This document shows positions 8,566-17,921 of a stretch of DNA of 57,456 nucleotides, piece by piece. Below the pieces are notes generated by a model. That model was not told the origin of the DNA and made no database searches. It saw only the letters and a list, made by a program, of their open reading frames with translations. Location of the stretch: the NCBI GenBank assembly GCA_003170475.1, contig PMZI01000045.1:130608-188063 (forward strand). Reading direction: 5' to 3'. The translations under genes and the position numbers were made by a program. Numbering within the stretch: the first letter of the stretch is position 1; every line of letters begins with the position of its first letter. The DNA comes from Ignavibacteriota bacterium. GTDB taxonomy: Bacteria > Bacteroidota > Ignavibacteria > UBA10030.

Positions 8566-9875
8566 AAAGAACTGTCGTAGTGGCGGGCGTTCTGTGCGCA
8601 ACTATCGTGTCATTGACATTCGGGCAGAGGAGGACTCTCACGATCGAAGAGAGCCTCACCATCGGGTTGGAGAATAGCAAGGTCCTTCACGCCTCGCAAA
8701 TGAAATCAGAGTACGCGGAAGCCAAAGCGCGAGAAGTGTCTGCCTCGTTGTATCCGTCGCTCAAGCTCCAGGCATCCTATCAACGACTCAGCTCCGTCCC
8801 GGAGTTCAAGATTCCGTTTCCCGGCATTCCCACGATCTTTCCCTACATCGCGGACAACTATGTGGCGCGCGCATCTTTCCAACAGCCGATCTTCACAGGA
8901 TGGAAATTGCAGGGAGCTGCAGACAACGCATCCTACCAGGCTGATGCGACGAGGATCGATGTGACAAAAGACAAAGGCGAGCTTATTTTCAACATCAAGT
9001 CGGCATATTGGAATCTCTTTCGAGCGAGAGAAATCAAGCGGTTGGCGGATGAAAACGTATCACAGGTCTCTGCTCATCTGGATGACACCGGAAACCTCAT
9101 GAAGCAGGGGCTGGCAACGACCAACGATCTTCTCAAGGTGAAGGTTCAGTTGTCGAATTCCAGGATCCTCCAAAGCGATGCCGTCAACAATGTGCGAGTG
9201 GCGACCATTGTCTTCAACTCCACGGTCGGACTTCCGCTCCAAACGGAAATCGATGTTGTGTCACAGTTGACTCCAACCTCCAAAGAATTTGGAGAGCTTC
9301 AAAAGCTTTTGACTGTCGCAGTCGTGCAACGCCCGGAAATCCTCGCCATGGATTCGCGTGTCAGAGCGTCCGATGCGGCAATTGTCTCTGCGGCCGGAGG
9401 ATGGTTCCCTCAGATCTTCCTCACAGGGAACTACTACTATTCCAGGCCGAATCAACGAATCATCCCCTTGCAGGACGAGTTTAAGAACACCTGGGATGTC
9501 GGTGTGTCAATGCAGTTCGACCTGTGGAATGGGCTCACGACCCTTCATCAGACGAGTCAGGCGAGGTCTCAGTATGAACAAAACAAGGATATCCTCTCAA
9601 CTCTCAAAGACGGCGTTACTCTGGAAGTGACCCAGAATTATCTGAACTATCGGCAAGCGAAAGAGCGAATCCAGCTTTCGGAGCTCAGTGTGCAGCAAGC
9701 GAATGAAAACTACCGAATGGCTTCCGAGAAATTCAAAACAGGGCTTACCACAAGCTCCGAGCTCCTCGACGCGGAGGTGGCGTTGTTGCAGTCGAAGCTG
9801 CAACTGACGCAGTCGCTCGTCGACCACGAGCTTTCAGAAGCAAGGCTCACCAAATCGGTTGGGGATTCTCAATAA
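8562..9875 (+). CDS. TolC family outer membrane efflux protein
   Basis: An outer-membrane channel of 437 aa with a Sec signal peptide ending near TFGQ (residue ~22) and two homologous long helical halves (for example ESLTIGLENSKVLHASQMK at the start, and NYLNYRQAKERIQL with ELLDAEVALLQSKLQL near the end). It provides the exit duct for the exporter. The ATG overlaps the end of the first ATPase gene (ATGA), indicating translational coupling. The position between the two ATPase genes is unusual. Confidence 0.93.
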   Translation: MKRTVVVAGVLCATIVSLTFGQRRTLTIEESLTIGLENSKVLHASQMKSEYAEAKAREVSASLYPSLKLQASYQRLSSVPEFKIPFPGIPTIFPYIADNYVARASFQQPIFTGWKLQGAADNASYQADATRIDVTKDKGELIFNIKSAYWNLFRAREIKRLADENVSQVSAHLDDTGNLMKQGLATTNDLLKVKVQLSNSRILQSDAVNNVRVATIVFNSTVGLPLQTEIDVVSQLTPTSKEFGELQKLLTVAVVQRPEILAMDSRVRASDAAIVSAAGGWFPQIFLTGNYYYSRPNQRIIPLQDEFKNTWDVGVSMQFDLWNGLTTLHQTSQARSQYEQNKDILSTLKDGVTLEVTQNYLNYRQAKERIQLSELSVQQANENYRMASEKFKTGLTTSSELLDAEVALLQSKLQLTQSLVDHELSEARLTKSVGDSQ

Positions 9876-9911
9876 AGAGTAGGGAGAACGTTTCAACGGG
9901 GATTTGAGGAC

Positions 9912-10847
9912 ATGAACGCCATTGAAGTTCAAGATCTGACGAAATGTTTCGGCAAGTTCTGCGCCGTTGACCACATAAACTTTGAGGTCAAATCAGGGGA
10001 GATCTTCGGGTTTTTGGGTGCCAACGGCGCAGGCAAGTCCACGACGATTCGTATGCTTTGCGGACTTCTGCAGTCGACTTCCGGGACGGCTCGCGTAGGA
10101 GGTTTCGACATTAACACGCAGCCGGAAAAGGTAAAGGAACACATCGGATACATGTCGCAGAAGTTCTCTTTGTACGAAGACCTGACCGTGGATGAGAACA
10201 TCAACTTTTATGGAAAGATCTACGGCCTCACGGACAGCGATCTTGGCAAGCGCAGAGCATGGGTTCTGGAAATGGCAAATCTGAAGGGCCGCGAGCGCAG
10301 CATCACCGGGACCCTGTCGGGGGGATGGAAACAGCGGCTTGCTTTAGGGTGTGCCGTGCTTCATCGGCCTCGTATCGTGTTCCTCGATGAACCAACGAGC
10401 GGGGTCGATCCACTCATGAGGCGCAAATTCTGGGAGCTTATCAACGAGCTCTCTGCCGATGGCGTCACGGTCCTTGTGACAACGCACTTCCTTGAGGAAG
10501 CTGAATACTGCAACGATATCATCCTGATCAACGCGGGGAGAATCATCGCGGGGGGAAGCCCAAAGGAATTGAAAGAGGAGCACATCAAGACTCCGATTCT
10601 GGAAGTCCAATGCTCCAACGTTATCGAGGCCCTCTCGCTGTTGGAGAAGCAACCATGGGTTGTTGAAACGTCTGTATTCGGAATCTACCTCCATGTCACC
10701 GTTTCCGAGGAACGTCTAGCACGTCGAGAGATTATCAGACTTCTGAAGGAGAACGATATCCAGGTAGATCATATAGAACGGATTACGCCTTCGCTGGAAG
10801 ACGTCTTCATCTATCTTCTGGACCAAGAAGCGAAACGGGCCGCCTAG
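9912..10847 (+). CDS. ABC exporter ATPase, second (canonical) copy
   Basis: An ABC-2-type ATPase of 311 aa with all catalytic motifs intact: Walker A GANGAGKST, Q-loop MSQKFSLYE, signature LSGGWKQRLALG, Walker B IVFLDEPTSGVD, and H-loop TTHFLEEAE with His192. It is clearly paralogous to the ATPase at 7618-8565 (both begin MNAIE and share the order of all motifs). The two probably form the heterodimeric motor for the two permeases that follow 8 bases downstream. Confidence 0.95.
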   Translation: MNAIEVQDLTKCFGKFCAVDHINFEVKSGEIFGFLGANGAGKSTTIRMLCGLLQSTSGTARVGGFDINTQPEKVKEHIGYMSQKFSLYEDLTVDENINFYGKIYGLTDSDLGKRRAWVLEMANLKGRERSITGTLSGGWKQRLALGCAVLHRPRIVFLDEPTSGVDPLMRRKFWELINELSADGVTVLVTTHFLEEAEYCNDIILINAGRIIAGGSPKELKEEHIKTPILEVQCSNVIEALSLLEKQPWVVETSVFGIYLHVTVSEERLARREIIRLLKENDIQVDHIERITPSLEDVFIYLLDQEAKRAA

Positions 10848-10855
10848 GAGAGTGC

Positions 10856-11983
10856 ATGTTTAAAAGGCTGATGCCGATCATTAAGAAGGAATTCCGACAC
10901 ATTCGCCGAGACCGGCGCGTATTGGCGATTCTGACGTTGGTGCCGGCTGGGCTCTTGCTTCTCAATGGCTATGCACTGAATTTCGATGTCAATCACATCA
11001 GAATGGCTGTTGTTAATCAGGACAAAGGTCCGGTGTCCAGGGAGTTCATCAACTCGTTTGTCACCTCTGGCTATTTTGATTATGTGCAGACGATGTCCAC
11101 ATCCGAGCAAGCGACGAATCTGCTGGATGACGGACACGTGCGGATGGCTCTGGTTATTCCCTCTGATTTCTCCGATCACCTGCTCTCCAATTCAAGAGCC
11201 ACTGTTCAGATCCTTGTCGACGGAATGGACGCCAGTGCCGCCACCACCATCGTCGGGTATGCTCAAGCTGTCGTTCTCCAATATTCACAAAAGATTGTAT
11301 TGAGCAATCTCGCAAAGATTGGCAAGGCAAATTACATTCCCATGAACTGCGAAGCCCGAATTTGGTACAATCCAGAGTTAAAGAGCTCAAAGTTCCTTGT
11401 TCCCGGTCTTATCGGCTTCATTCTTGCGATCACTTGCGTTATTGCTACTTCACTTTCCATTGTGCGGGAAAAGGAGCGAAACACAGTCGAGCAGATCAAC
11501 GTCTCGCCGATTCACTCCTTCGATTTCATCATCGGCAAGCTGATTCCTTACGCAATGATCTCCCTGGTCGCTGCCGCGCTCGTTCTTGTGGCAGCGTATT
11601 TCCTCTTTGACGTGGTTATTAAGGGAAGCATCCTGTACCTGTTTGGAGCGACGTTGCTTTTCATCACGGCAGCCCTGAGCCTCGGTCTGATGGTGTCGAC
11701 GATTTCCGACAGTCAGCAAGTGGCTTTTCAAATCGCCACCATTGTGTCCATCGTTCCAACGATTGTCCTTTCGGGATTTGTTTTTCCCATCCGCAGCATG
11801 CCGTGGTGGCTGCAGGTGCTCTCGAATATTTCGCCGGCAAAGTTCTACCTCGTTATTCTGCGCAGCATCGTTTTGAAGGGCGTCGGGTTGGCTGCGTTCT
11901 GGCCGCAAATTATCTACCTGTCGCTCTATGCCGGTGTTCTTCTGGCGATCAGCACGTTACGCTTCAAAAAGACGATAGGATAG
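10856..11983 (+). CDS. ABC-2 type permease, YbhS/YbhR-like (first)
   Basis: An inner-membrane permease of 375 aa. One N-terminal membrane helix (residues ~25-45) is followed by a large periplasmic domain (~45-180) and five further helices in the C-terminal half. The conserved region IVREKERNTVEQINVSPIHS and SGFVFPIRSMP is typical of the ABC-2 membrane family. It pairs with the next gene; the two are about the same length and share the same plan. Substrate unknown. Confidence 0.92.
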   Translation: MFKRLMPIIKKEFRHIRRDRRVLAILTLVPAGLLLLNGYALNFDVNHIRMAVVNQDKGPVSREFINSFVTSGYFDYVQTMSTSEQATNLLDDGHVRMALVIPSDFSDHLLSNSRATVQILVDGMDASAATTIVGYAQAVVLQYSQKIVLSNLAKIGKANYIPMNCEARIWYNPELKSSKFLVPGLIGFILAITCVIATSLSIVREKERNTVEQINVSPIHSFDFIIGKLIPYAMISLVAAALVLVAAYFLFDVVIKGSILYLFGATLLFITAALSLGLMVSTISDSQQVAFQIATIVSIVPTIVLSGFVFPIRSMPWWLQVLSNISPAKFYLVILRSIVLKGVGLAAFWPQIIYLSLYAGVLLAISTLRFKKTIG

Positions 11984-11987
11984 CTCA

Positions 11988-13112
11988 GTGAGCCTTCAAC
12001 GAATCACAGCGTTGCTACGAAAGGAATTTGGGCAGCTGTTCAAGGACAAACGGCTTCTGCCGATCGTGTTCCTTGCCCCGGTACTTCAGCTCACGTTTTT
12101 AGGATTTGCCGCATCGCTCGATGTCAAGAATATTTCGATGGTGATATGCGACCTGGACAAGACCGTGGAGAGTCGGTCGTTCATTCAGTCGTTTTCAAAT
12201 TCAGGATATTTCACAATACAGTATGCTACGGAGGACTATAAGAGTGTTCAAGGTTATGTCGACAATAACAAAGTAAACATGGCGCTTGTGATTCCGCCCC
12301 GGTTTGGCGACAAGGTCCTCTCCGGAGTGCCGGCGAAAGTCCAGATACTCCTTGATGGAAGCGAAGGAAGCACCGCTGCGATAACCATGAGCTATGTTAA
12401 TCAGATTATCATGCGCAGTTCAACGGCCATTCTGACGGAGATGCTCGGTGGGAGGTCGCCCTCAGGAGGAGTCGACGCTGAAATCAGATCCTGGTATAAT
12501 CCTTCGCTGAAAAGTCGCAACTTCATGGTGCCCGGCGTGCTAGTACTCATCCTCCTTATAACGACGATGAACCTCACGGCGATGGCAATCGTCAAGGAAA
12601 GGGAGGTGGGCACGCTCGAACAACTTATGGTGACCCCCATCCGGCCAATTGAACTGATCCTTGGCAAGCTTATTCCGTTCACGCTCATCGGATTGGTGAA
12701 TGTTTCGGTCGTGCTTTCCGTGATGGTGTTCGGTTTCGACATTCCGGTGAAGGGAAGTGTGATCTTGCTCTTCGTTCTGAGTGGAGTATTCCTGCTCAAC
12801 ACGCTCGGCATCGGGCTCTTTGTTTCCACAATTTCCCGTACCCAACAGCAAGCGATGATGACAGCGGTGTTCTTCATTATGATGCCGATGATGTATATTT
12901 CCGGATTCGTGTTTCCGATTGAGAACATGCCAAAACCGCTTCAGGTCCTGTCACTCGGTATTCCCATGCGTTACTATCTCATCATCATCCGTTCCATCAT
13001 CCTCAAAGGTGTCGGGTTGAAGACTCTCTGGCCCGAAGCAAGTATCATGTTCGGGATGGGGATTACGATCCTCTCCGCCAGCGCGTTGAGATTCCGGAAG
13101 AAGCTTGACTAA
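11988..13112 (+). CDS. ABC-2 type permease, YbhS/YbhR-like (second)
   Basis: The second permease, 374 aa, with the same architecture: an N-terminal helix, a periplasmic domain, then five helices, with KEREVGTLEQLMVTPIRPIE and SGFVFPIENMP. It starts with GTG 4 bases after the preceding stop, with AGGA just upstream. It completes a six-gene transporter operon behind tetR. Homologous systems export drugs or cations, but nothing in the sequence fixes the substrate. Confidence 0.92.
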   Translation: MSLQRITALLRKEFGQLFKDKRLLPIVFLAPVLQLTFLGFAASLDVKNISMVICDLDKTVESRSFIQSFSNSGYFTIQYATEDYKSVQGYVDNNKVNMALVIPPRFGDKVLSGVPAKVQILLDGSEGSTAAITMSYVNQIIMRSSTAILTEMLGGRSPSGGVDAEIRSWYNPSLKSRNFMVPGVLVLILLITTMNLTAMAIVKEREVGTLEQLMVTPIRPIELILGKLIPFTLIGLVNVSVVLSVMVFGFDIPVKGSVILLFVLSGVFLLNTLGIGLFVSTISRTQQQAMMTAVFFIMMPMMYISGFVFPIENMPKPLQVLSLGIPMRYYLIIIRSIILKGVGLKTLWPEASIMFGMGITILSASALRFRKKLD

Positions 13113-13186
13113 TGCCCTCCCTGGAGTTCATTTGATTTTCTGGGAGAAATGAGGTAACATCTCACAGAAACCTATGCTCCGAATCG

Positions 13187-13229
13187 TCTCCAGGGCTTCA
13201 TGGTGATTGATGATTCGCCGCCCTGGAGA
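13187..13229. repeat. 10-bp perfect inverted repeat in intergenic region
   Basis: TCTCCAGGGC (13187-13196) and GCCCTGGAGA (13220-13229) are perfect inverted copies separated by 23 bases, with no T-tract after them. It could be a weak terminator of the export operon, a protein-binding site or a leader hairpin of the next gene. Confidence 0.45.
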
Positions 13230-13325
13230 AACAAGGAACAACCGTTCTGTATTGAGGGTGAAATGATTTATCCTTCCCCTGGTCATGTGGCCAACCAAAA
13301 AGCGAAAAGTGAGTACTGAAGCGTT

Positions 13326-14558
13326 ATGATGAACCAGCGCAGGATGTATCGTACGATCGAGAGTTTTGCTTCCCATGAGTTCAAGACCGACAAAGAGCTC
13401 TTGAAGCATGTGCTGAACGAGATCGTCAAAGACGAAAAGATCAATATGAAAGGAGGGCGGATCTGGCAATATGAACCTGCCTCAGATTCGTATCGCCTCA
13501 TCCATCAGATTGGTGTGATCGAACGGCTCGAGTCCGGATACAAGATCGCCCTGTCGGCTTACCCGATTTTCTACCAGCTGGCTGATCATCGTTCAGTCAT
13601 CGCAAATGAAACGGATCGCTATCTTCGAAAGAAGGGAATTCTCAAATTCTCGGCCACGGGGGTCGGCGAAAAGATTGAGACAAAGAAAGGCAAAATCCCG
13701 CAGTACATTCTTGCGTTCAATTCCGATATCATGGAAGAATCTCTGATACCGGATCTCAACATCATCAGCCTGGCGGTGACATCGCTGCTTCGCGGTCGGA
13801 GGGTCGAACGGAAGGCGTATCTTCTCGAGAAAGACCTCGACAAAGCGAGAGAAATCCAGCAGAGCATCCTCCCCCAGCACGCTCTGACGTTTCATCACTA
13901 CGAGTTGTACGGAATCTCGATTCCTGACAGGATTGTCGGGGGGGATTTTTTCGACTATCTTACCTCCGACTCGGAGAATGACCGGCTGAGTGTTGTGATT
14001 GGCGATGCGGCGAGCAAGGGATTCCGGGCAGCAGCACAGGCGTTGTATGTCGCAGGTGCATTGCGAATGGGAATCACCTATGATACGAAAATCGCCGCGG
14101 TGATGGCGCGTATCAACAAGCTGGTGAACAAGACATTTTCAGAAGAACAGTTCGTGACGATGTTCTATGCAGAACTCTCCGATGATCCAAAGGGCCTCTT
14201 GCTCTATTCGAACGCCGGCCATAACAGTCCCATGGTGTACAGAGCCGACACAAAGCAGATCGACCTCCTTGAGGCGACCGGTCAGATTATGGGCCCTTTC
14301 CCCGACGGCGTATACAAAGTGGGGAATACGCATCTTCGGAAAGACGATGTCGTCGTTCTCTACACCGACGGCGTCATCGAGGCAGTGGGAGGGGGAGAGA
14401 TGTACGGTGAACCTCGCCTGGAGCGAAAGATCACCGAATTCGCATCGCTGAGTGCGAAGGACATCTGCAAGAGATTGTTGGACGACGCGATCCAGTATTC
14501 GGCCGCGTCCGACGACGGAGACGATAAGACCATTGTTGTTATCAAGCGCGTGAATTGA
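13326..14558 (+). CDS. PP2C/SpoIIE-type serine phosphatase with GAF-like sensor domain
   Basis: 410 aa. The C-terminal ~240 residues are an RsbU/SpoIIE-type phosphatase: the helix ending AREIQQSILP, then metal-binding GGDFFDYL, IGDAASKGFRAA, AGHNSPMVYR, YTDGVIEA and DDKTIVVIK, all key Asp residues present. The N-terminal ~150 residues look like a GAF-like sensor domain (assignment weaker). Such enzymes dephosphorylate anti-anti-sigma (STAS) proteins in partner-switching stress pathways. No STAS or RsbW-like kinase gene is nearby, so its partner is elsewhere. ATG 13326 and 13329 are both possible. Confidence 0.9.
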   Translation: MMNQRRMYRTIESFASHEFKTDKELLKHVLNEIVKDEKINMKGGRIWQYEPASDSYRLIHQIGVIERLESGYKIALSAYPIFYQLADHRSVIANETDRYLRKKGILKFSATGVGEKIETKKGKIPQYILAFNSDIMEESLIPDLNIISLAVTSLLRGRRVERKAYLLEKDLDKAREIQQSILPQHALTFHHYELYGISIPDRIVGGDFFDYLTSDSENDRLSVVIGDAASKGFRAAAQALYVAGALRMGITYDTKIAAVMARINKLVNKTFSEEQFVTMFYAELSDDPKGLLLYSNAGHNSPMVYRADTKQIDLLEATGQIMGPFPDGVYKVGNTHLRKDDVVVLYTDGVIEAVGGGEMYGEPRLERKITEFASLSAKDICKRLLDDAIQYSAASDDGDDKTIVVIKRVN

Positions 14559-14591
14559 TTTCACTCTCCAGATTCATAGGTGAGGATTGCC

Positions 14592-16205
14592 ATGACTGAA
14601 CAGAAACGTATCGGCGTTGTTATTGCAGTTTCGAGCGGGTCTTTGACCTCCCTCATCGATTCCGATATCAAGACGCTCTCCCGGGAGATCAACGGCAAGA
14701 TGTATTACATCGGCCAGATTGGCAGCTACGTTCTTGTGCCCGTTGGCAAGATCATTGTTGTCGCGATGGTCTCGCAGTTCAAGAAAGTGGATTTTTCAGA
14801 GAATGGAAAACTCGCGCAGCGCTGCGTCATGGAACTGAGCCTTGTCGGGACAGTGAAGGGAGGACGCTACGAGCGCGGCGTTTCGATCATACCGCCTGTC
14901 GATGCCCTGGTTTTCATCGCAGAAGACGCTGATCTCACTGCGGTCTTCTCTGTGTTCCGTAAGTATGGATTTTCAGTGGGACAACTTTCCCTGTTTGAAC
15001 GCGAGCGGGCCTATCTCGATCCCAATAGGTTTTTCGGAAAACATCTTGCCATCCTTGGTTCCAGCGGATCGGGAAAGTCTTGCACCGTATCCTCGATTCT
15101 CCAGAAGGTCGCCCCCTATCCTGACACGAACGTGGTCATCCTGGATATTCACAACGAGTATTCTTCGGCATTCCCGGAAACGAGCCAGCATCTCGACATC
15201 GCCGAGCTCGAGCTCCCGTACTGGCTGATGAACCTTGCCGAGCTTCAGGAGACGTTTATCGACGAGCGAGACGAAAACGCAGCAACGCAGCTCACCGTGT
15301 TCAAAGATCTCATCACCGCCTCAAAGAAGGGGAAAAATCCGGAATTGGCCGACGTCATTACCGTGGATACTCCCGTCTATTTCGATCTGTCTGAGGTGCG
15401 TGCGAAGATTCAGTACTATGATTCTGAAAAGATTTCTGGTTCGACCGGAGCAAATGCCAAAGAGGGTCCCTTCTATGCGAAGTTTACCCGATTCCTGGTT
15501 CGGCTCGACAGCCGACTGAACGATCCAAGGTACACGTTCATGTTCAGGCCGAAAGAATATATACAGTCGAGCGCCTTCAAATTACTCCTGAACAGAATCT
15601 TCGGGAAGACGCAAGATTCACGTATCACGATCATGGACTTGAGCGGCGTTCCGTTTGATATCGTCAATACCATCGTTTCGTTGCTCGCCCGCCTGGCGTT
15701 TGACTTCAACTTCTGGAATGCAAATCGCCGCGATTTTCCCATACTCCTCGTTTTTGAAGAGGCGCATAACTACCTACCCTCCACGGGAGGATCGGGTACG
15801 AGTGCTGCCAGAAGAACGGTTGAGCGCATAGCCAAGGAGGGCCGTAAGTACGGCGTGAGCTGTATGATCGTCAGCCAACGGCCGTCTGAAGTCTCCGAGA
15901 CCATTCTTTCACAGTGCAACAACTTTGTCATCCTCCGATTGACCAACCCCGTGGATCAGGGATACGTGGGCAAGCTGATGTCCGATACGTTCTCGGGATT
16001 GATTGATACGCTGCCTGCTCTGCGACAGGGAGAGGCACTGATCGTGGGAGAAGCAATCCCTATGCCTTTGAGGGTACAGATCGACTTTCCCAACCCTGAG
16101 CCGAGCAGCGCCGACATCAAGTTCTTCGACAAATGGAAGCAAAGTGAAGTGCGAACGGAGATTCCAGAAGTCGTTGACCGGTGGTGGAGACAGCAGCGAG
16201 GATAG
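14592..16205 (+). CDS. HerA-like FtsK/VirB4-superfamily ATPase
   Basis: 537 aa. The N-terminal ~110 residues match the HAS-barrel region of HerA proteins. The ATPase has Walker A GSSGSGKS (near residue 156), VVILDIHNEY, Walker B LLVFEEAHNYLP (near 385), and the Arg-containing SQRPSEVSETILSQCN. HerA ATPases are ring-shaped DNA translocases that usually work with a nuclease (NurA) or, in defence systems, with Sir2 or DUF4297 effectors. No such partner is adjacent: it lies between a PP2C phosphatase (33 bases upstream) and msrP. ATG 14592 with GAGGA before it is preferred to GTG 14580. Confidence 0.88.
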   Translation: MTEQKRIGVVIAVSSGSLTSLIDSDIKTLSREINGKMYYIGQIGSYVLVPVGKIIVVAMVSQFKKVDFSENGKLAQRCVMELSLVGTVKGGRYERGVSIIPPVDALVFIAEDADLTAVFSVFRKYGFSVGQLSLFERERAYLDPNRFFGKHLAILGSSGSGKSCTVSSILQKVAPYPDTNVVILDIHNEYSSAFPETSQHLDIAELELPYWLMNLAELQETFIDERDENAATQLTVFKDLITASKKGKNPELADVITVDTPVYFDLSEVRAKIQYYDSEKISGSTGANAKEGPFYAKFTRFLVRLDSRLNDPRYTFMFRPKEYIQSSAFKLLLNRIFGKTQDSRITIMDLSGVPFDIVNTIVSLLARLAFDFNFWNANRRDFPILLVFEEAHNYLPSTGGSGTSAARRTVERIAKEGRKYGVSCMIVSQRPSEVSETILSQCNNFVILRLTNPVDQGYVGKLMSDTFSGLIDTLPALRQGEALIVGEAIPMPLRVQIDFPNPEPSSADIKFFDKWKQSEVRTEIPEVVDRWWRQQRG

Positions 16206-16304
16206 GCGTGCTTTCCGTCATCTTCGGGATGTAGTATCTCCCTGGAACAATACTCCTTTGGATCGTGTTCTCCTATCATTGTCACACATCCCTAAGGGTA
16301 CCCC

Positions 16305-17249
16305 GTGCTCATTAAACAAGCAGACGAACTTCATCCGTCCGAAATCACCCCGGAAAACGTCTACCTCAATCGCCGGACATTTATCCGCATTGCCTCTGCA
16401 GCAGGAATAGGGCTTGCATCTTCCGCGGTCTTTCCTCATCTGCTTGATAGCCAGGACCGATGGCCCCAAGGGAAGAAAGGACCGTACGATGTTAGTGAAG
16501 AAGTGAACAAGTTCAAGGACATCACGACGTACAATAACTTCTACGAGTTCGGAGTTGACAAGGGCGACCCCGCAGAAAATTCTGGGAGCTTTCATCCGAA
16601 ACCCTGGACGGTTCACATCGAAGGGGAGATTAAGAAACCGGCGACCTACAATCTTGATGACATCCTGAAGCTCTCGAAGATAGAGGATCGAATCTATCGC
16701 CATCGATGCGTCGAAGGTTGGTCTATGGTGATTCCGTGGCGGGGGTTCCCGCTCGCTGATCTCATCAAGAGAGTGGAACCGACCTCGAAAGCCAAGTACG
16801 TGACGTTTGAGACTATCTACCGCCCCGAAGAAATGCCCGGGCAGAAGCGGAGTGTCTTGGAATGGCCTTATGTCGAAGGACTCCGGATGGACGAGGCTCG
16901 TCATCCGCTGACTTTGCTTGCCGTGGGACTGTACGGGAAGGATCTGCTGAATCAAAATGGCGCTCCGTTGAGACTCGTTGTTCCCTGGAAGTATGGATTC
17001 AAGAGCATCAAATCGATAGTGAGGATCAAATTTGTTGAGAAGGAGCCGCAAACAACATGGAATCTTCTGGCTCCCAATGAGTACGGATTCTATTCCAACG
17101 TGAACCCGGATGTTGACCATCCCCGGTGGAGTCAGAAAACCGAACGAAGAATTGGTGACTTCCTGAAGCGCAAGACACTGATGTTCAACGGGTACGGTGA
17201 TCTCGTGAGCGGAATGTACACCGGGATGGATCTGAAAAAGAACTTCTAG
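16305..17249 (+). CDS. msrP: Protein-methionine-sulfoxide reductase catalytic subunit MsrP
   Basis: A molybdopterin oxidoreductase of 314 aa that repairs oxidised methionine in periplasmic proteins. A Tat signal is visible ([19 protein letters not shown], residues ~23-42). The molybdenum-ligating cysteine lies in HRCVEGWSM, followed by [10 protein letters not shown] and the C-terminal [13 protein letters not shown] region. It starts with GTG at 16305 (AAGGG upstream). The membrane heme partner msrQ follows 12 bases downstream, the standard pairing. Confidence 0.96.
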   Translation: MLIKQADELHPSEITPENVYLNRRTFIRIASAAGIGLASSAVFPHLLDSQDRWPQGKKGPYDVSEEVNKFKDITTYNNFYEFGVDKGDPAENSGSFHPKPWTVHIEGEIKKPATYNLDDILKLSKIEDRIYRHRCVEGWSMVIPWRGFPLADLIKRVEPTSKAKYVTFETIYRPEEMPGQKRSVLEWPYVEGLRMDEARHPLTLLAVGLYGKDLLNQNGAPLRLVVPWKYGFKSIKSIVRIKFVEKEPQTTWNLLAPNEYGFYSNVNPDVDHPRWSQKTERRIGDFLKRKTLMFNGYGDLVSGMYTGMDLKKNF

Positions 17250-17261
17250 CTGGAGAACGTA

Positions 17262-17903
17262 GTGCCAAAGAAACAGGTGGAAATGAGGATCTTGAAACTG
17301 TTGATATTTCTCCTGGCTTTGGTGCCGGTGGCATTGTTGGCGTGGAGGGCGATGGCGGGGGAACTTAGCGCTAATCCCATCAAAGACATCACTGAAGAAA
17401 CCGGAATCTGGACCCTGCGGTTTATTCTTCTCACCCTCACCATCACACCATTGCGAAAAATTTCTGGTTGGGCTCCGCTGGCACGTTTTCGCAGGATGAT
17501 CGGTCTTTTCGCGTTCTTCTATGGCTCATTACATTTCGTGACTTACATTTATCTGGATCAGTTCTTCGTACTCGACGAGATCTTGCGAGATGTAGTGAAA
17601 CGTCCGTTCATCACCGTCGGATTCGCCGCGTTTGTGACGATGATACCGCTGGCTCTCACCTCTCCGAACCGGGTCGCAAAGTGGATGGGAGGAAAAAGAT
17701 GGCGGCTTCTCCACAGGCTGGTTTATTTTACTGCATTGGGAGGAGTAATACACTATCTTTGGTTGGTGAAAGCGGACACCCAACGACCCTTGATGTACGG
17801 AGGAATTCTTGTCATGCTTCTTGCATACCGGCTCTGGGACTATGTCCGTTCCCATCGTATCGCGGAGAAGTCGCATTCGAGGATCGAAGCGAATCCTGCG
17901 TAG
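17262..17903 (+). CDS. msrQ: Heme-binding membrane subunit MsrQ
   Basis: 213 aa with about six membrane helices and conserved histidines (SLHFVTY, LLHRLVY, GVIHYLW) that ligate heme b in the family. It passes electrons from the inner membrane to MsrP. The start is taken at GTG 17262, 4 bases after GGAGAA; ATG 17283 is a possible alternative. It forms an operon with msrP. Confidence 0.94.
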   Translation: MPKKQVEMRILKLLIFLLALVPVALLAWRAMAGELSANPIKDITEETGIWTLRFILLTLTITPLRKISGWAPLARFRRMIGLFAFFYGSLHFVTYIYLDQFFVLDEILRDVVKRPFITVGFAAFVTMIPLALTSPNRVAKWMGGKRWRLLHRLVYFTALGGVIHYLWLVKADTQRPLMYGGILVMLLAYRLWDYVRSHRIAEKSHSRIEANPA

Positions 17904-17921
17904 CCTGAAAAAAGAAACCTC

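Noticed and set aside
13128-13469. Minus-strand frame overlapping the start of the phosphatase gene
   Set aside because: Shadow of the phosphatase coding strand; the sequence has no recognisable domain and the hairpin falls inside it.
14592-16205. HerA as part of an antiphage defence system
   Set aside because: No Sir2, DUF4297 or nuclease partner and no mobile-element or defence genes nearby; housekeeping neighbours.
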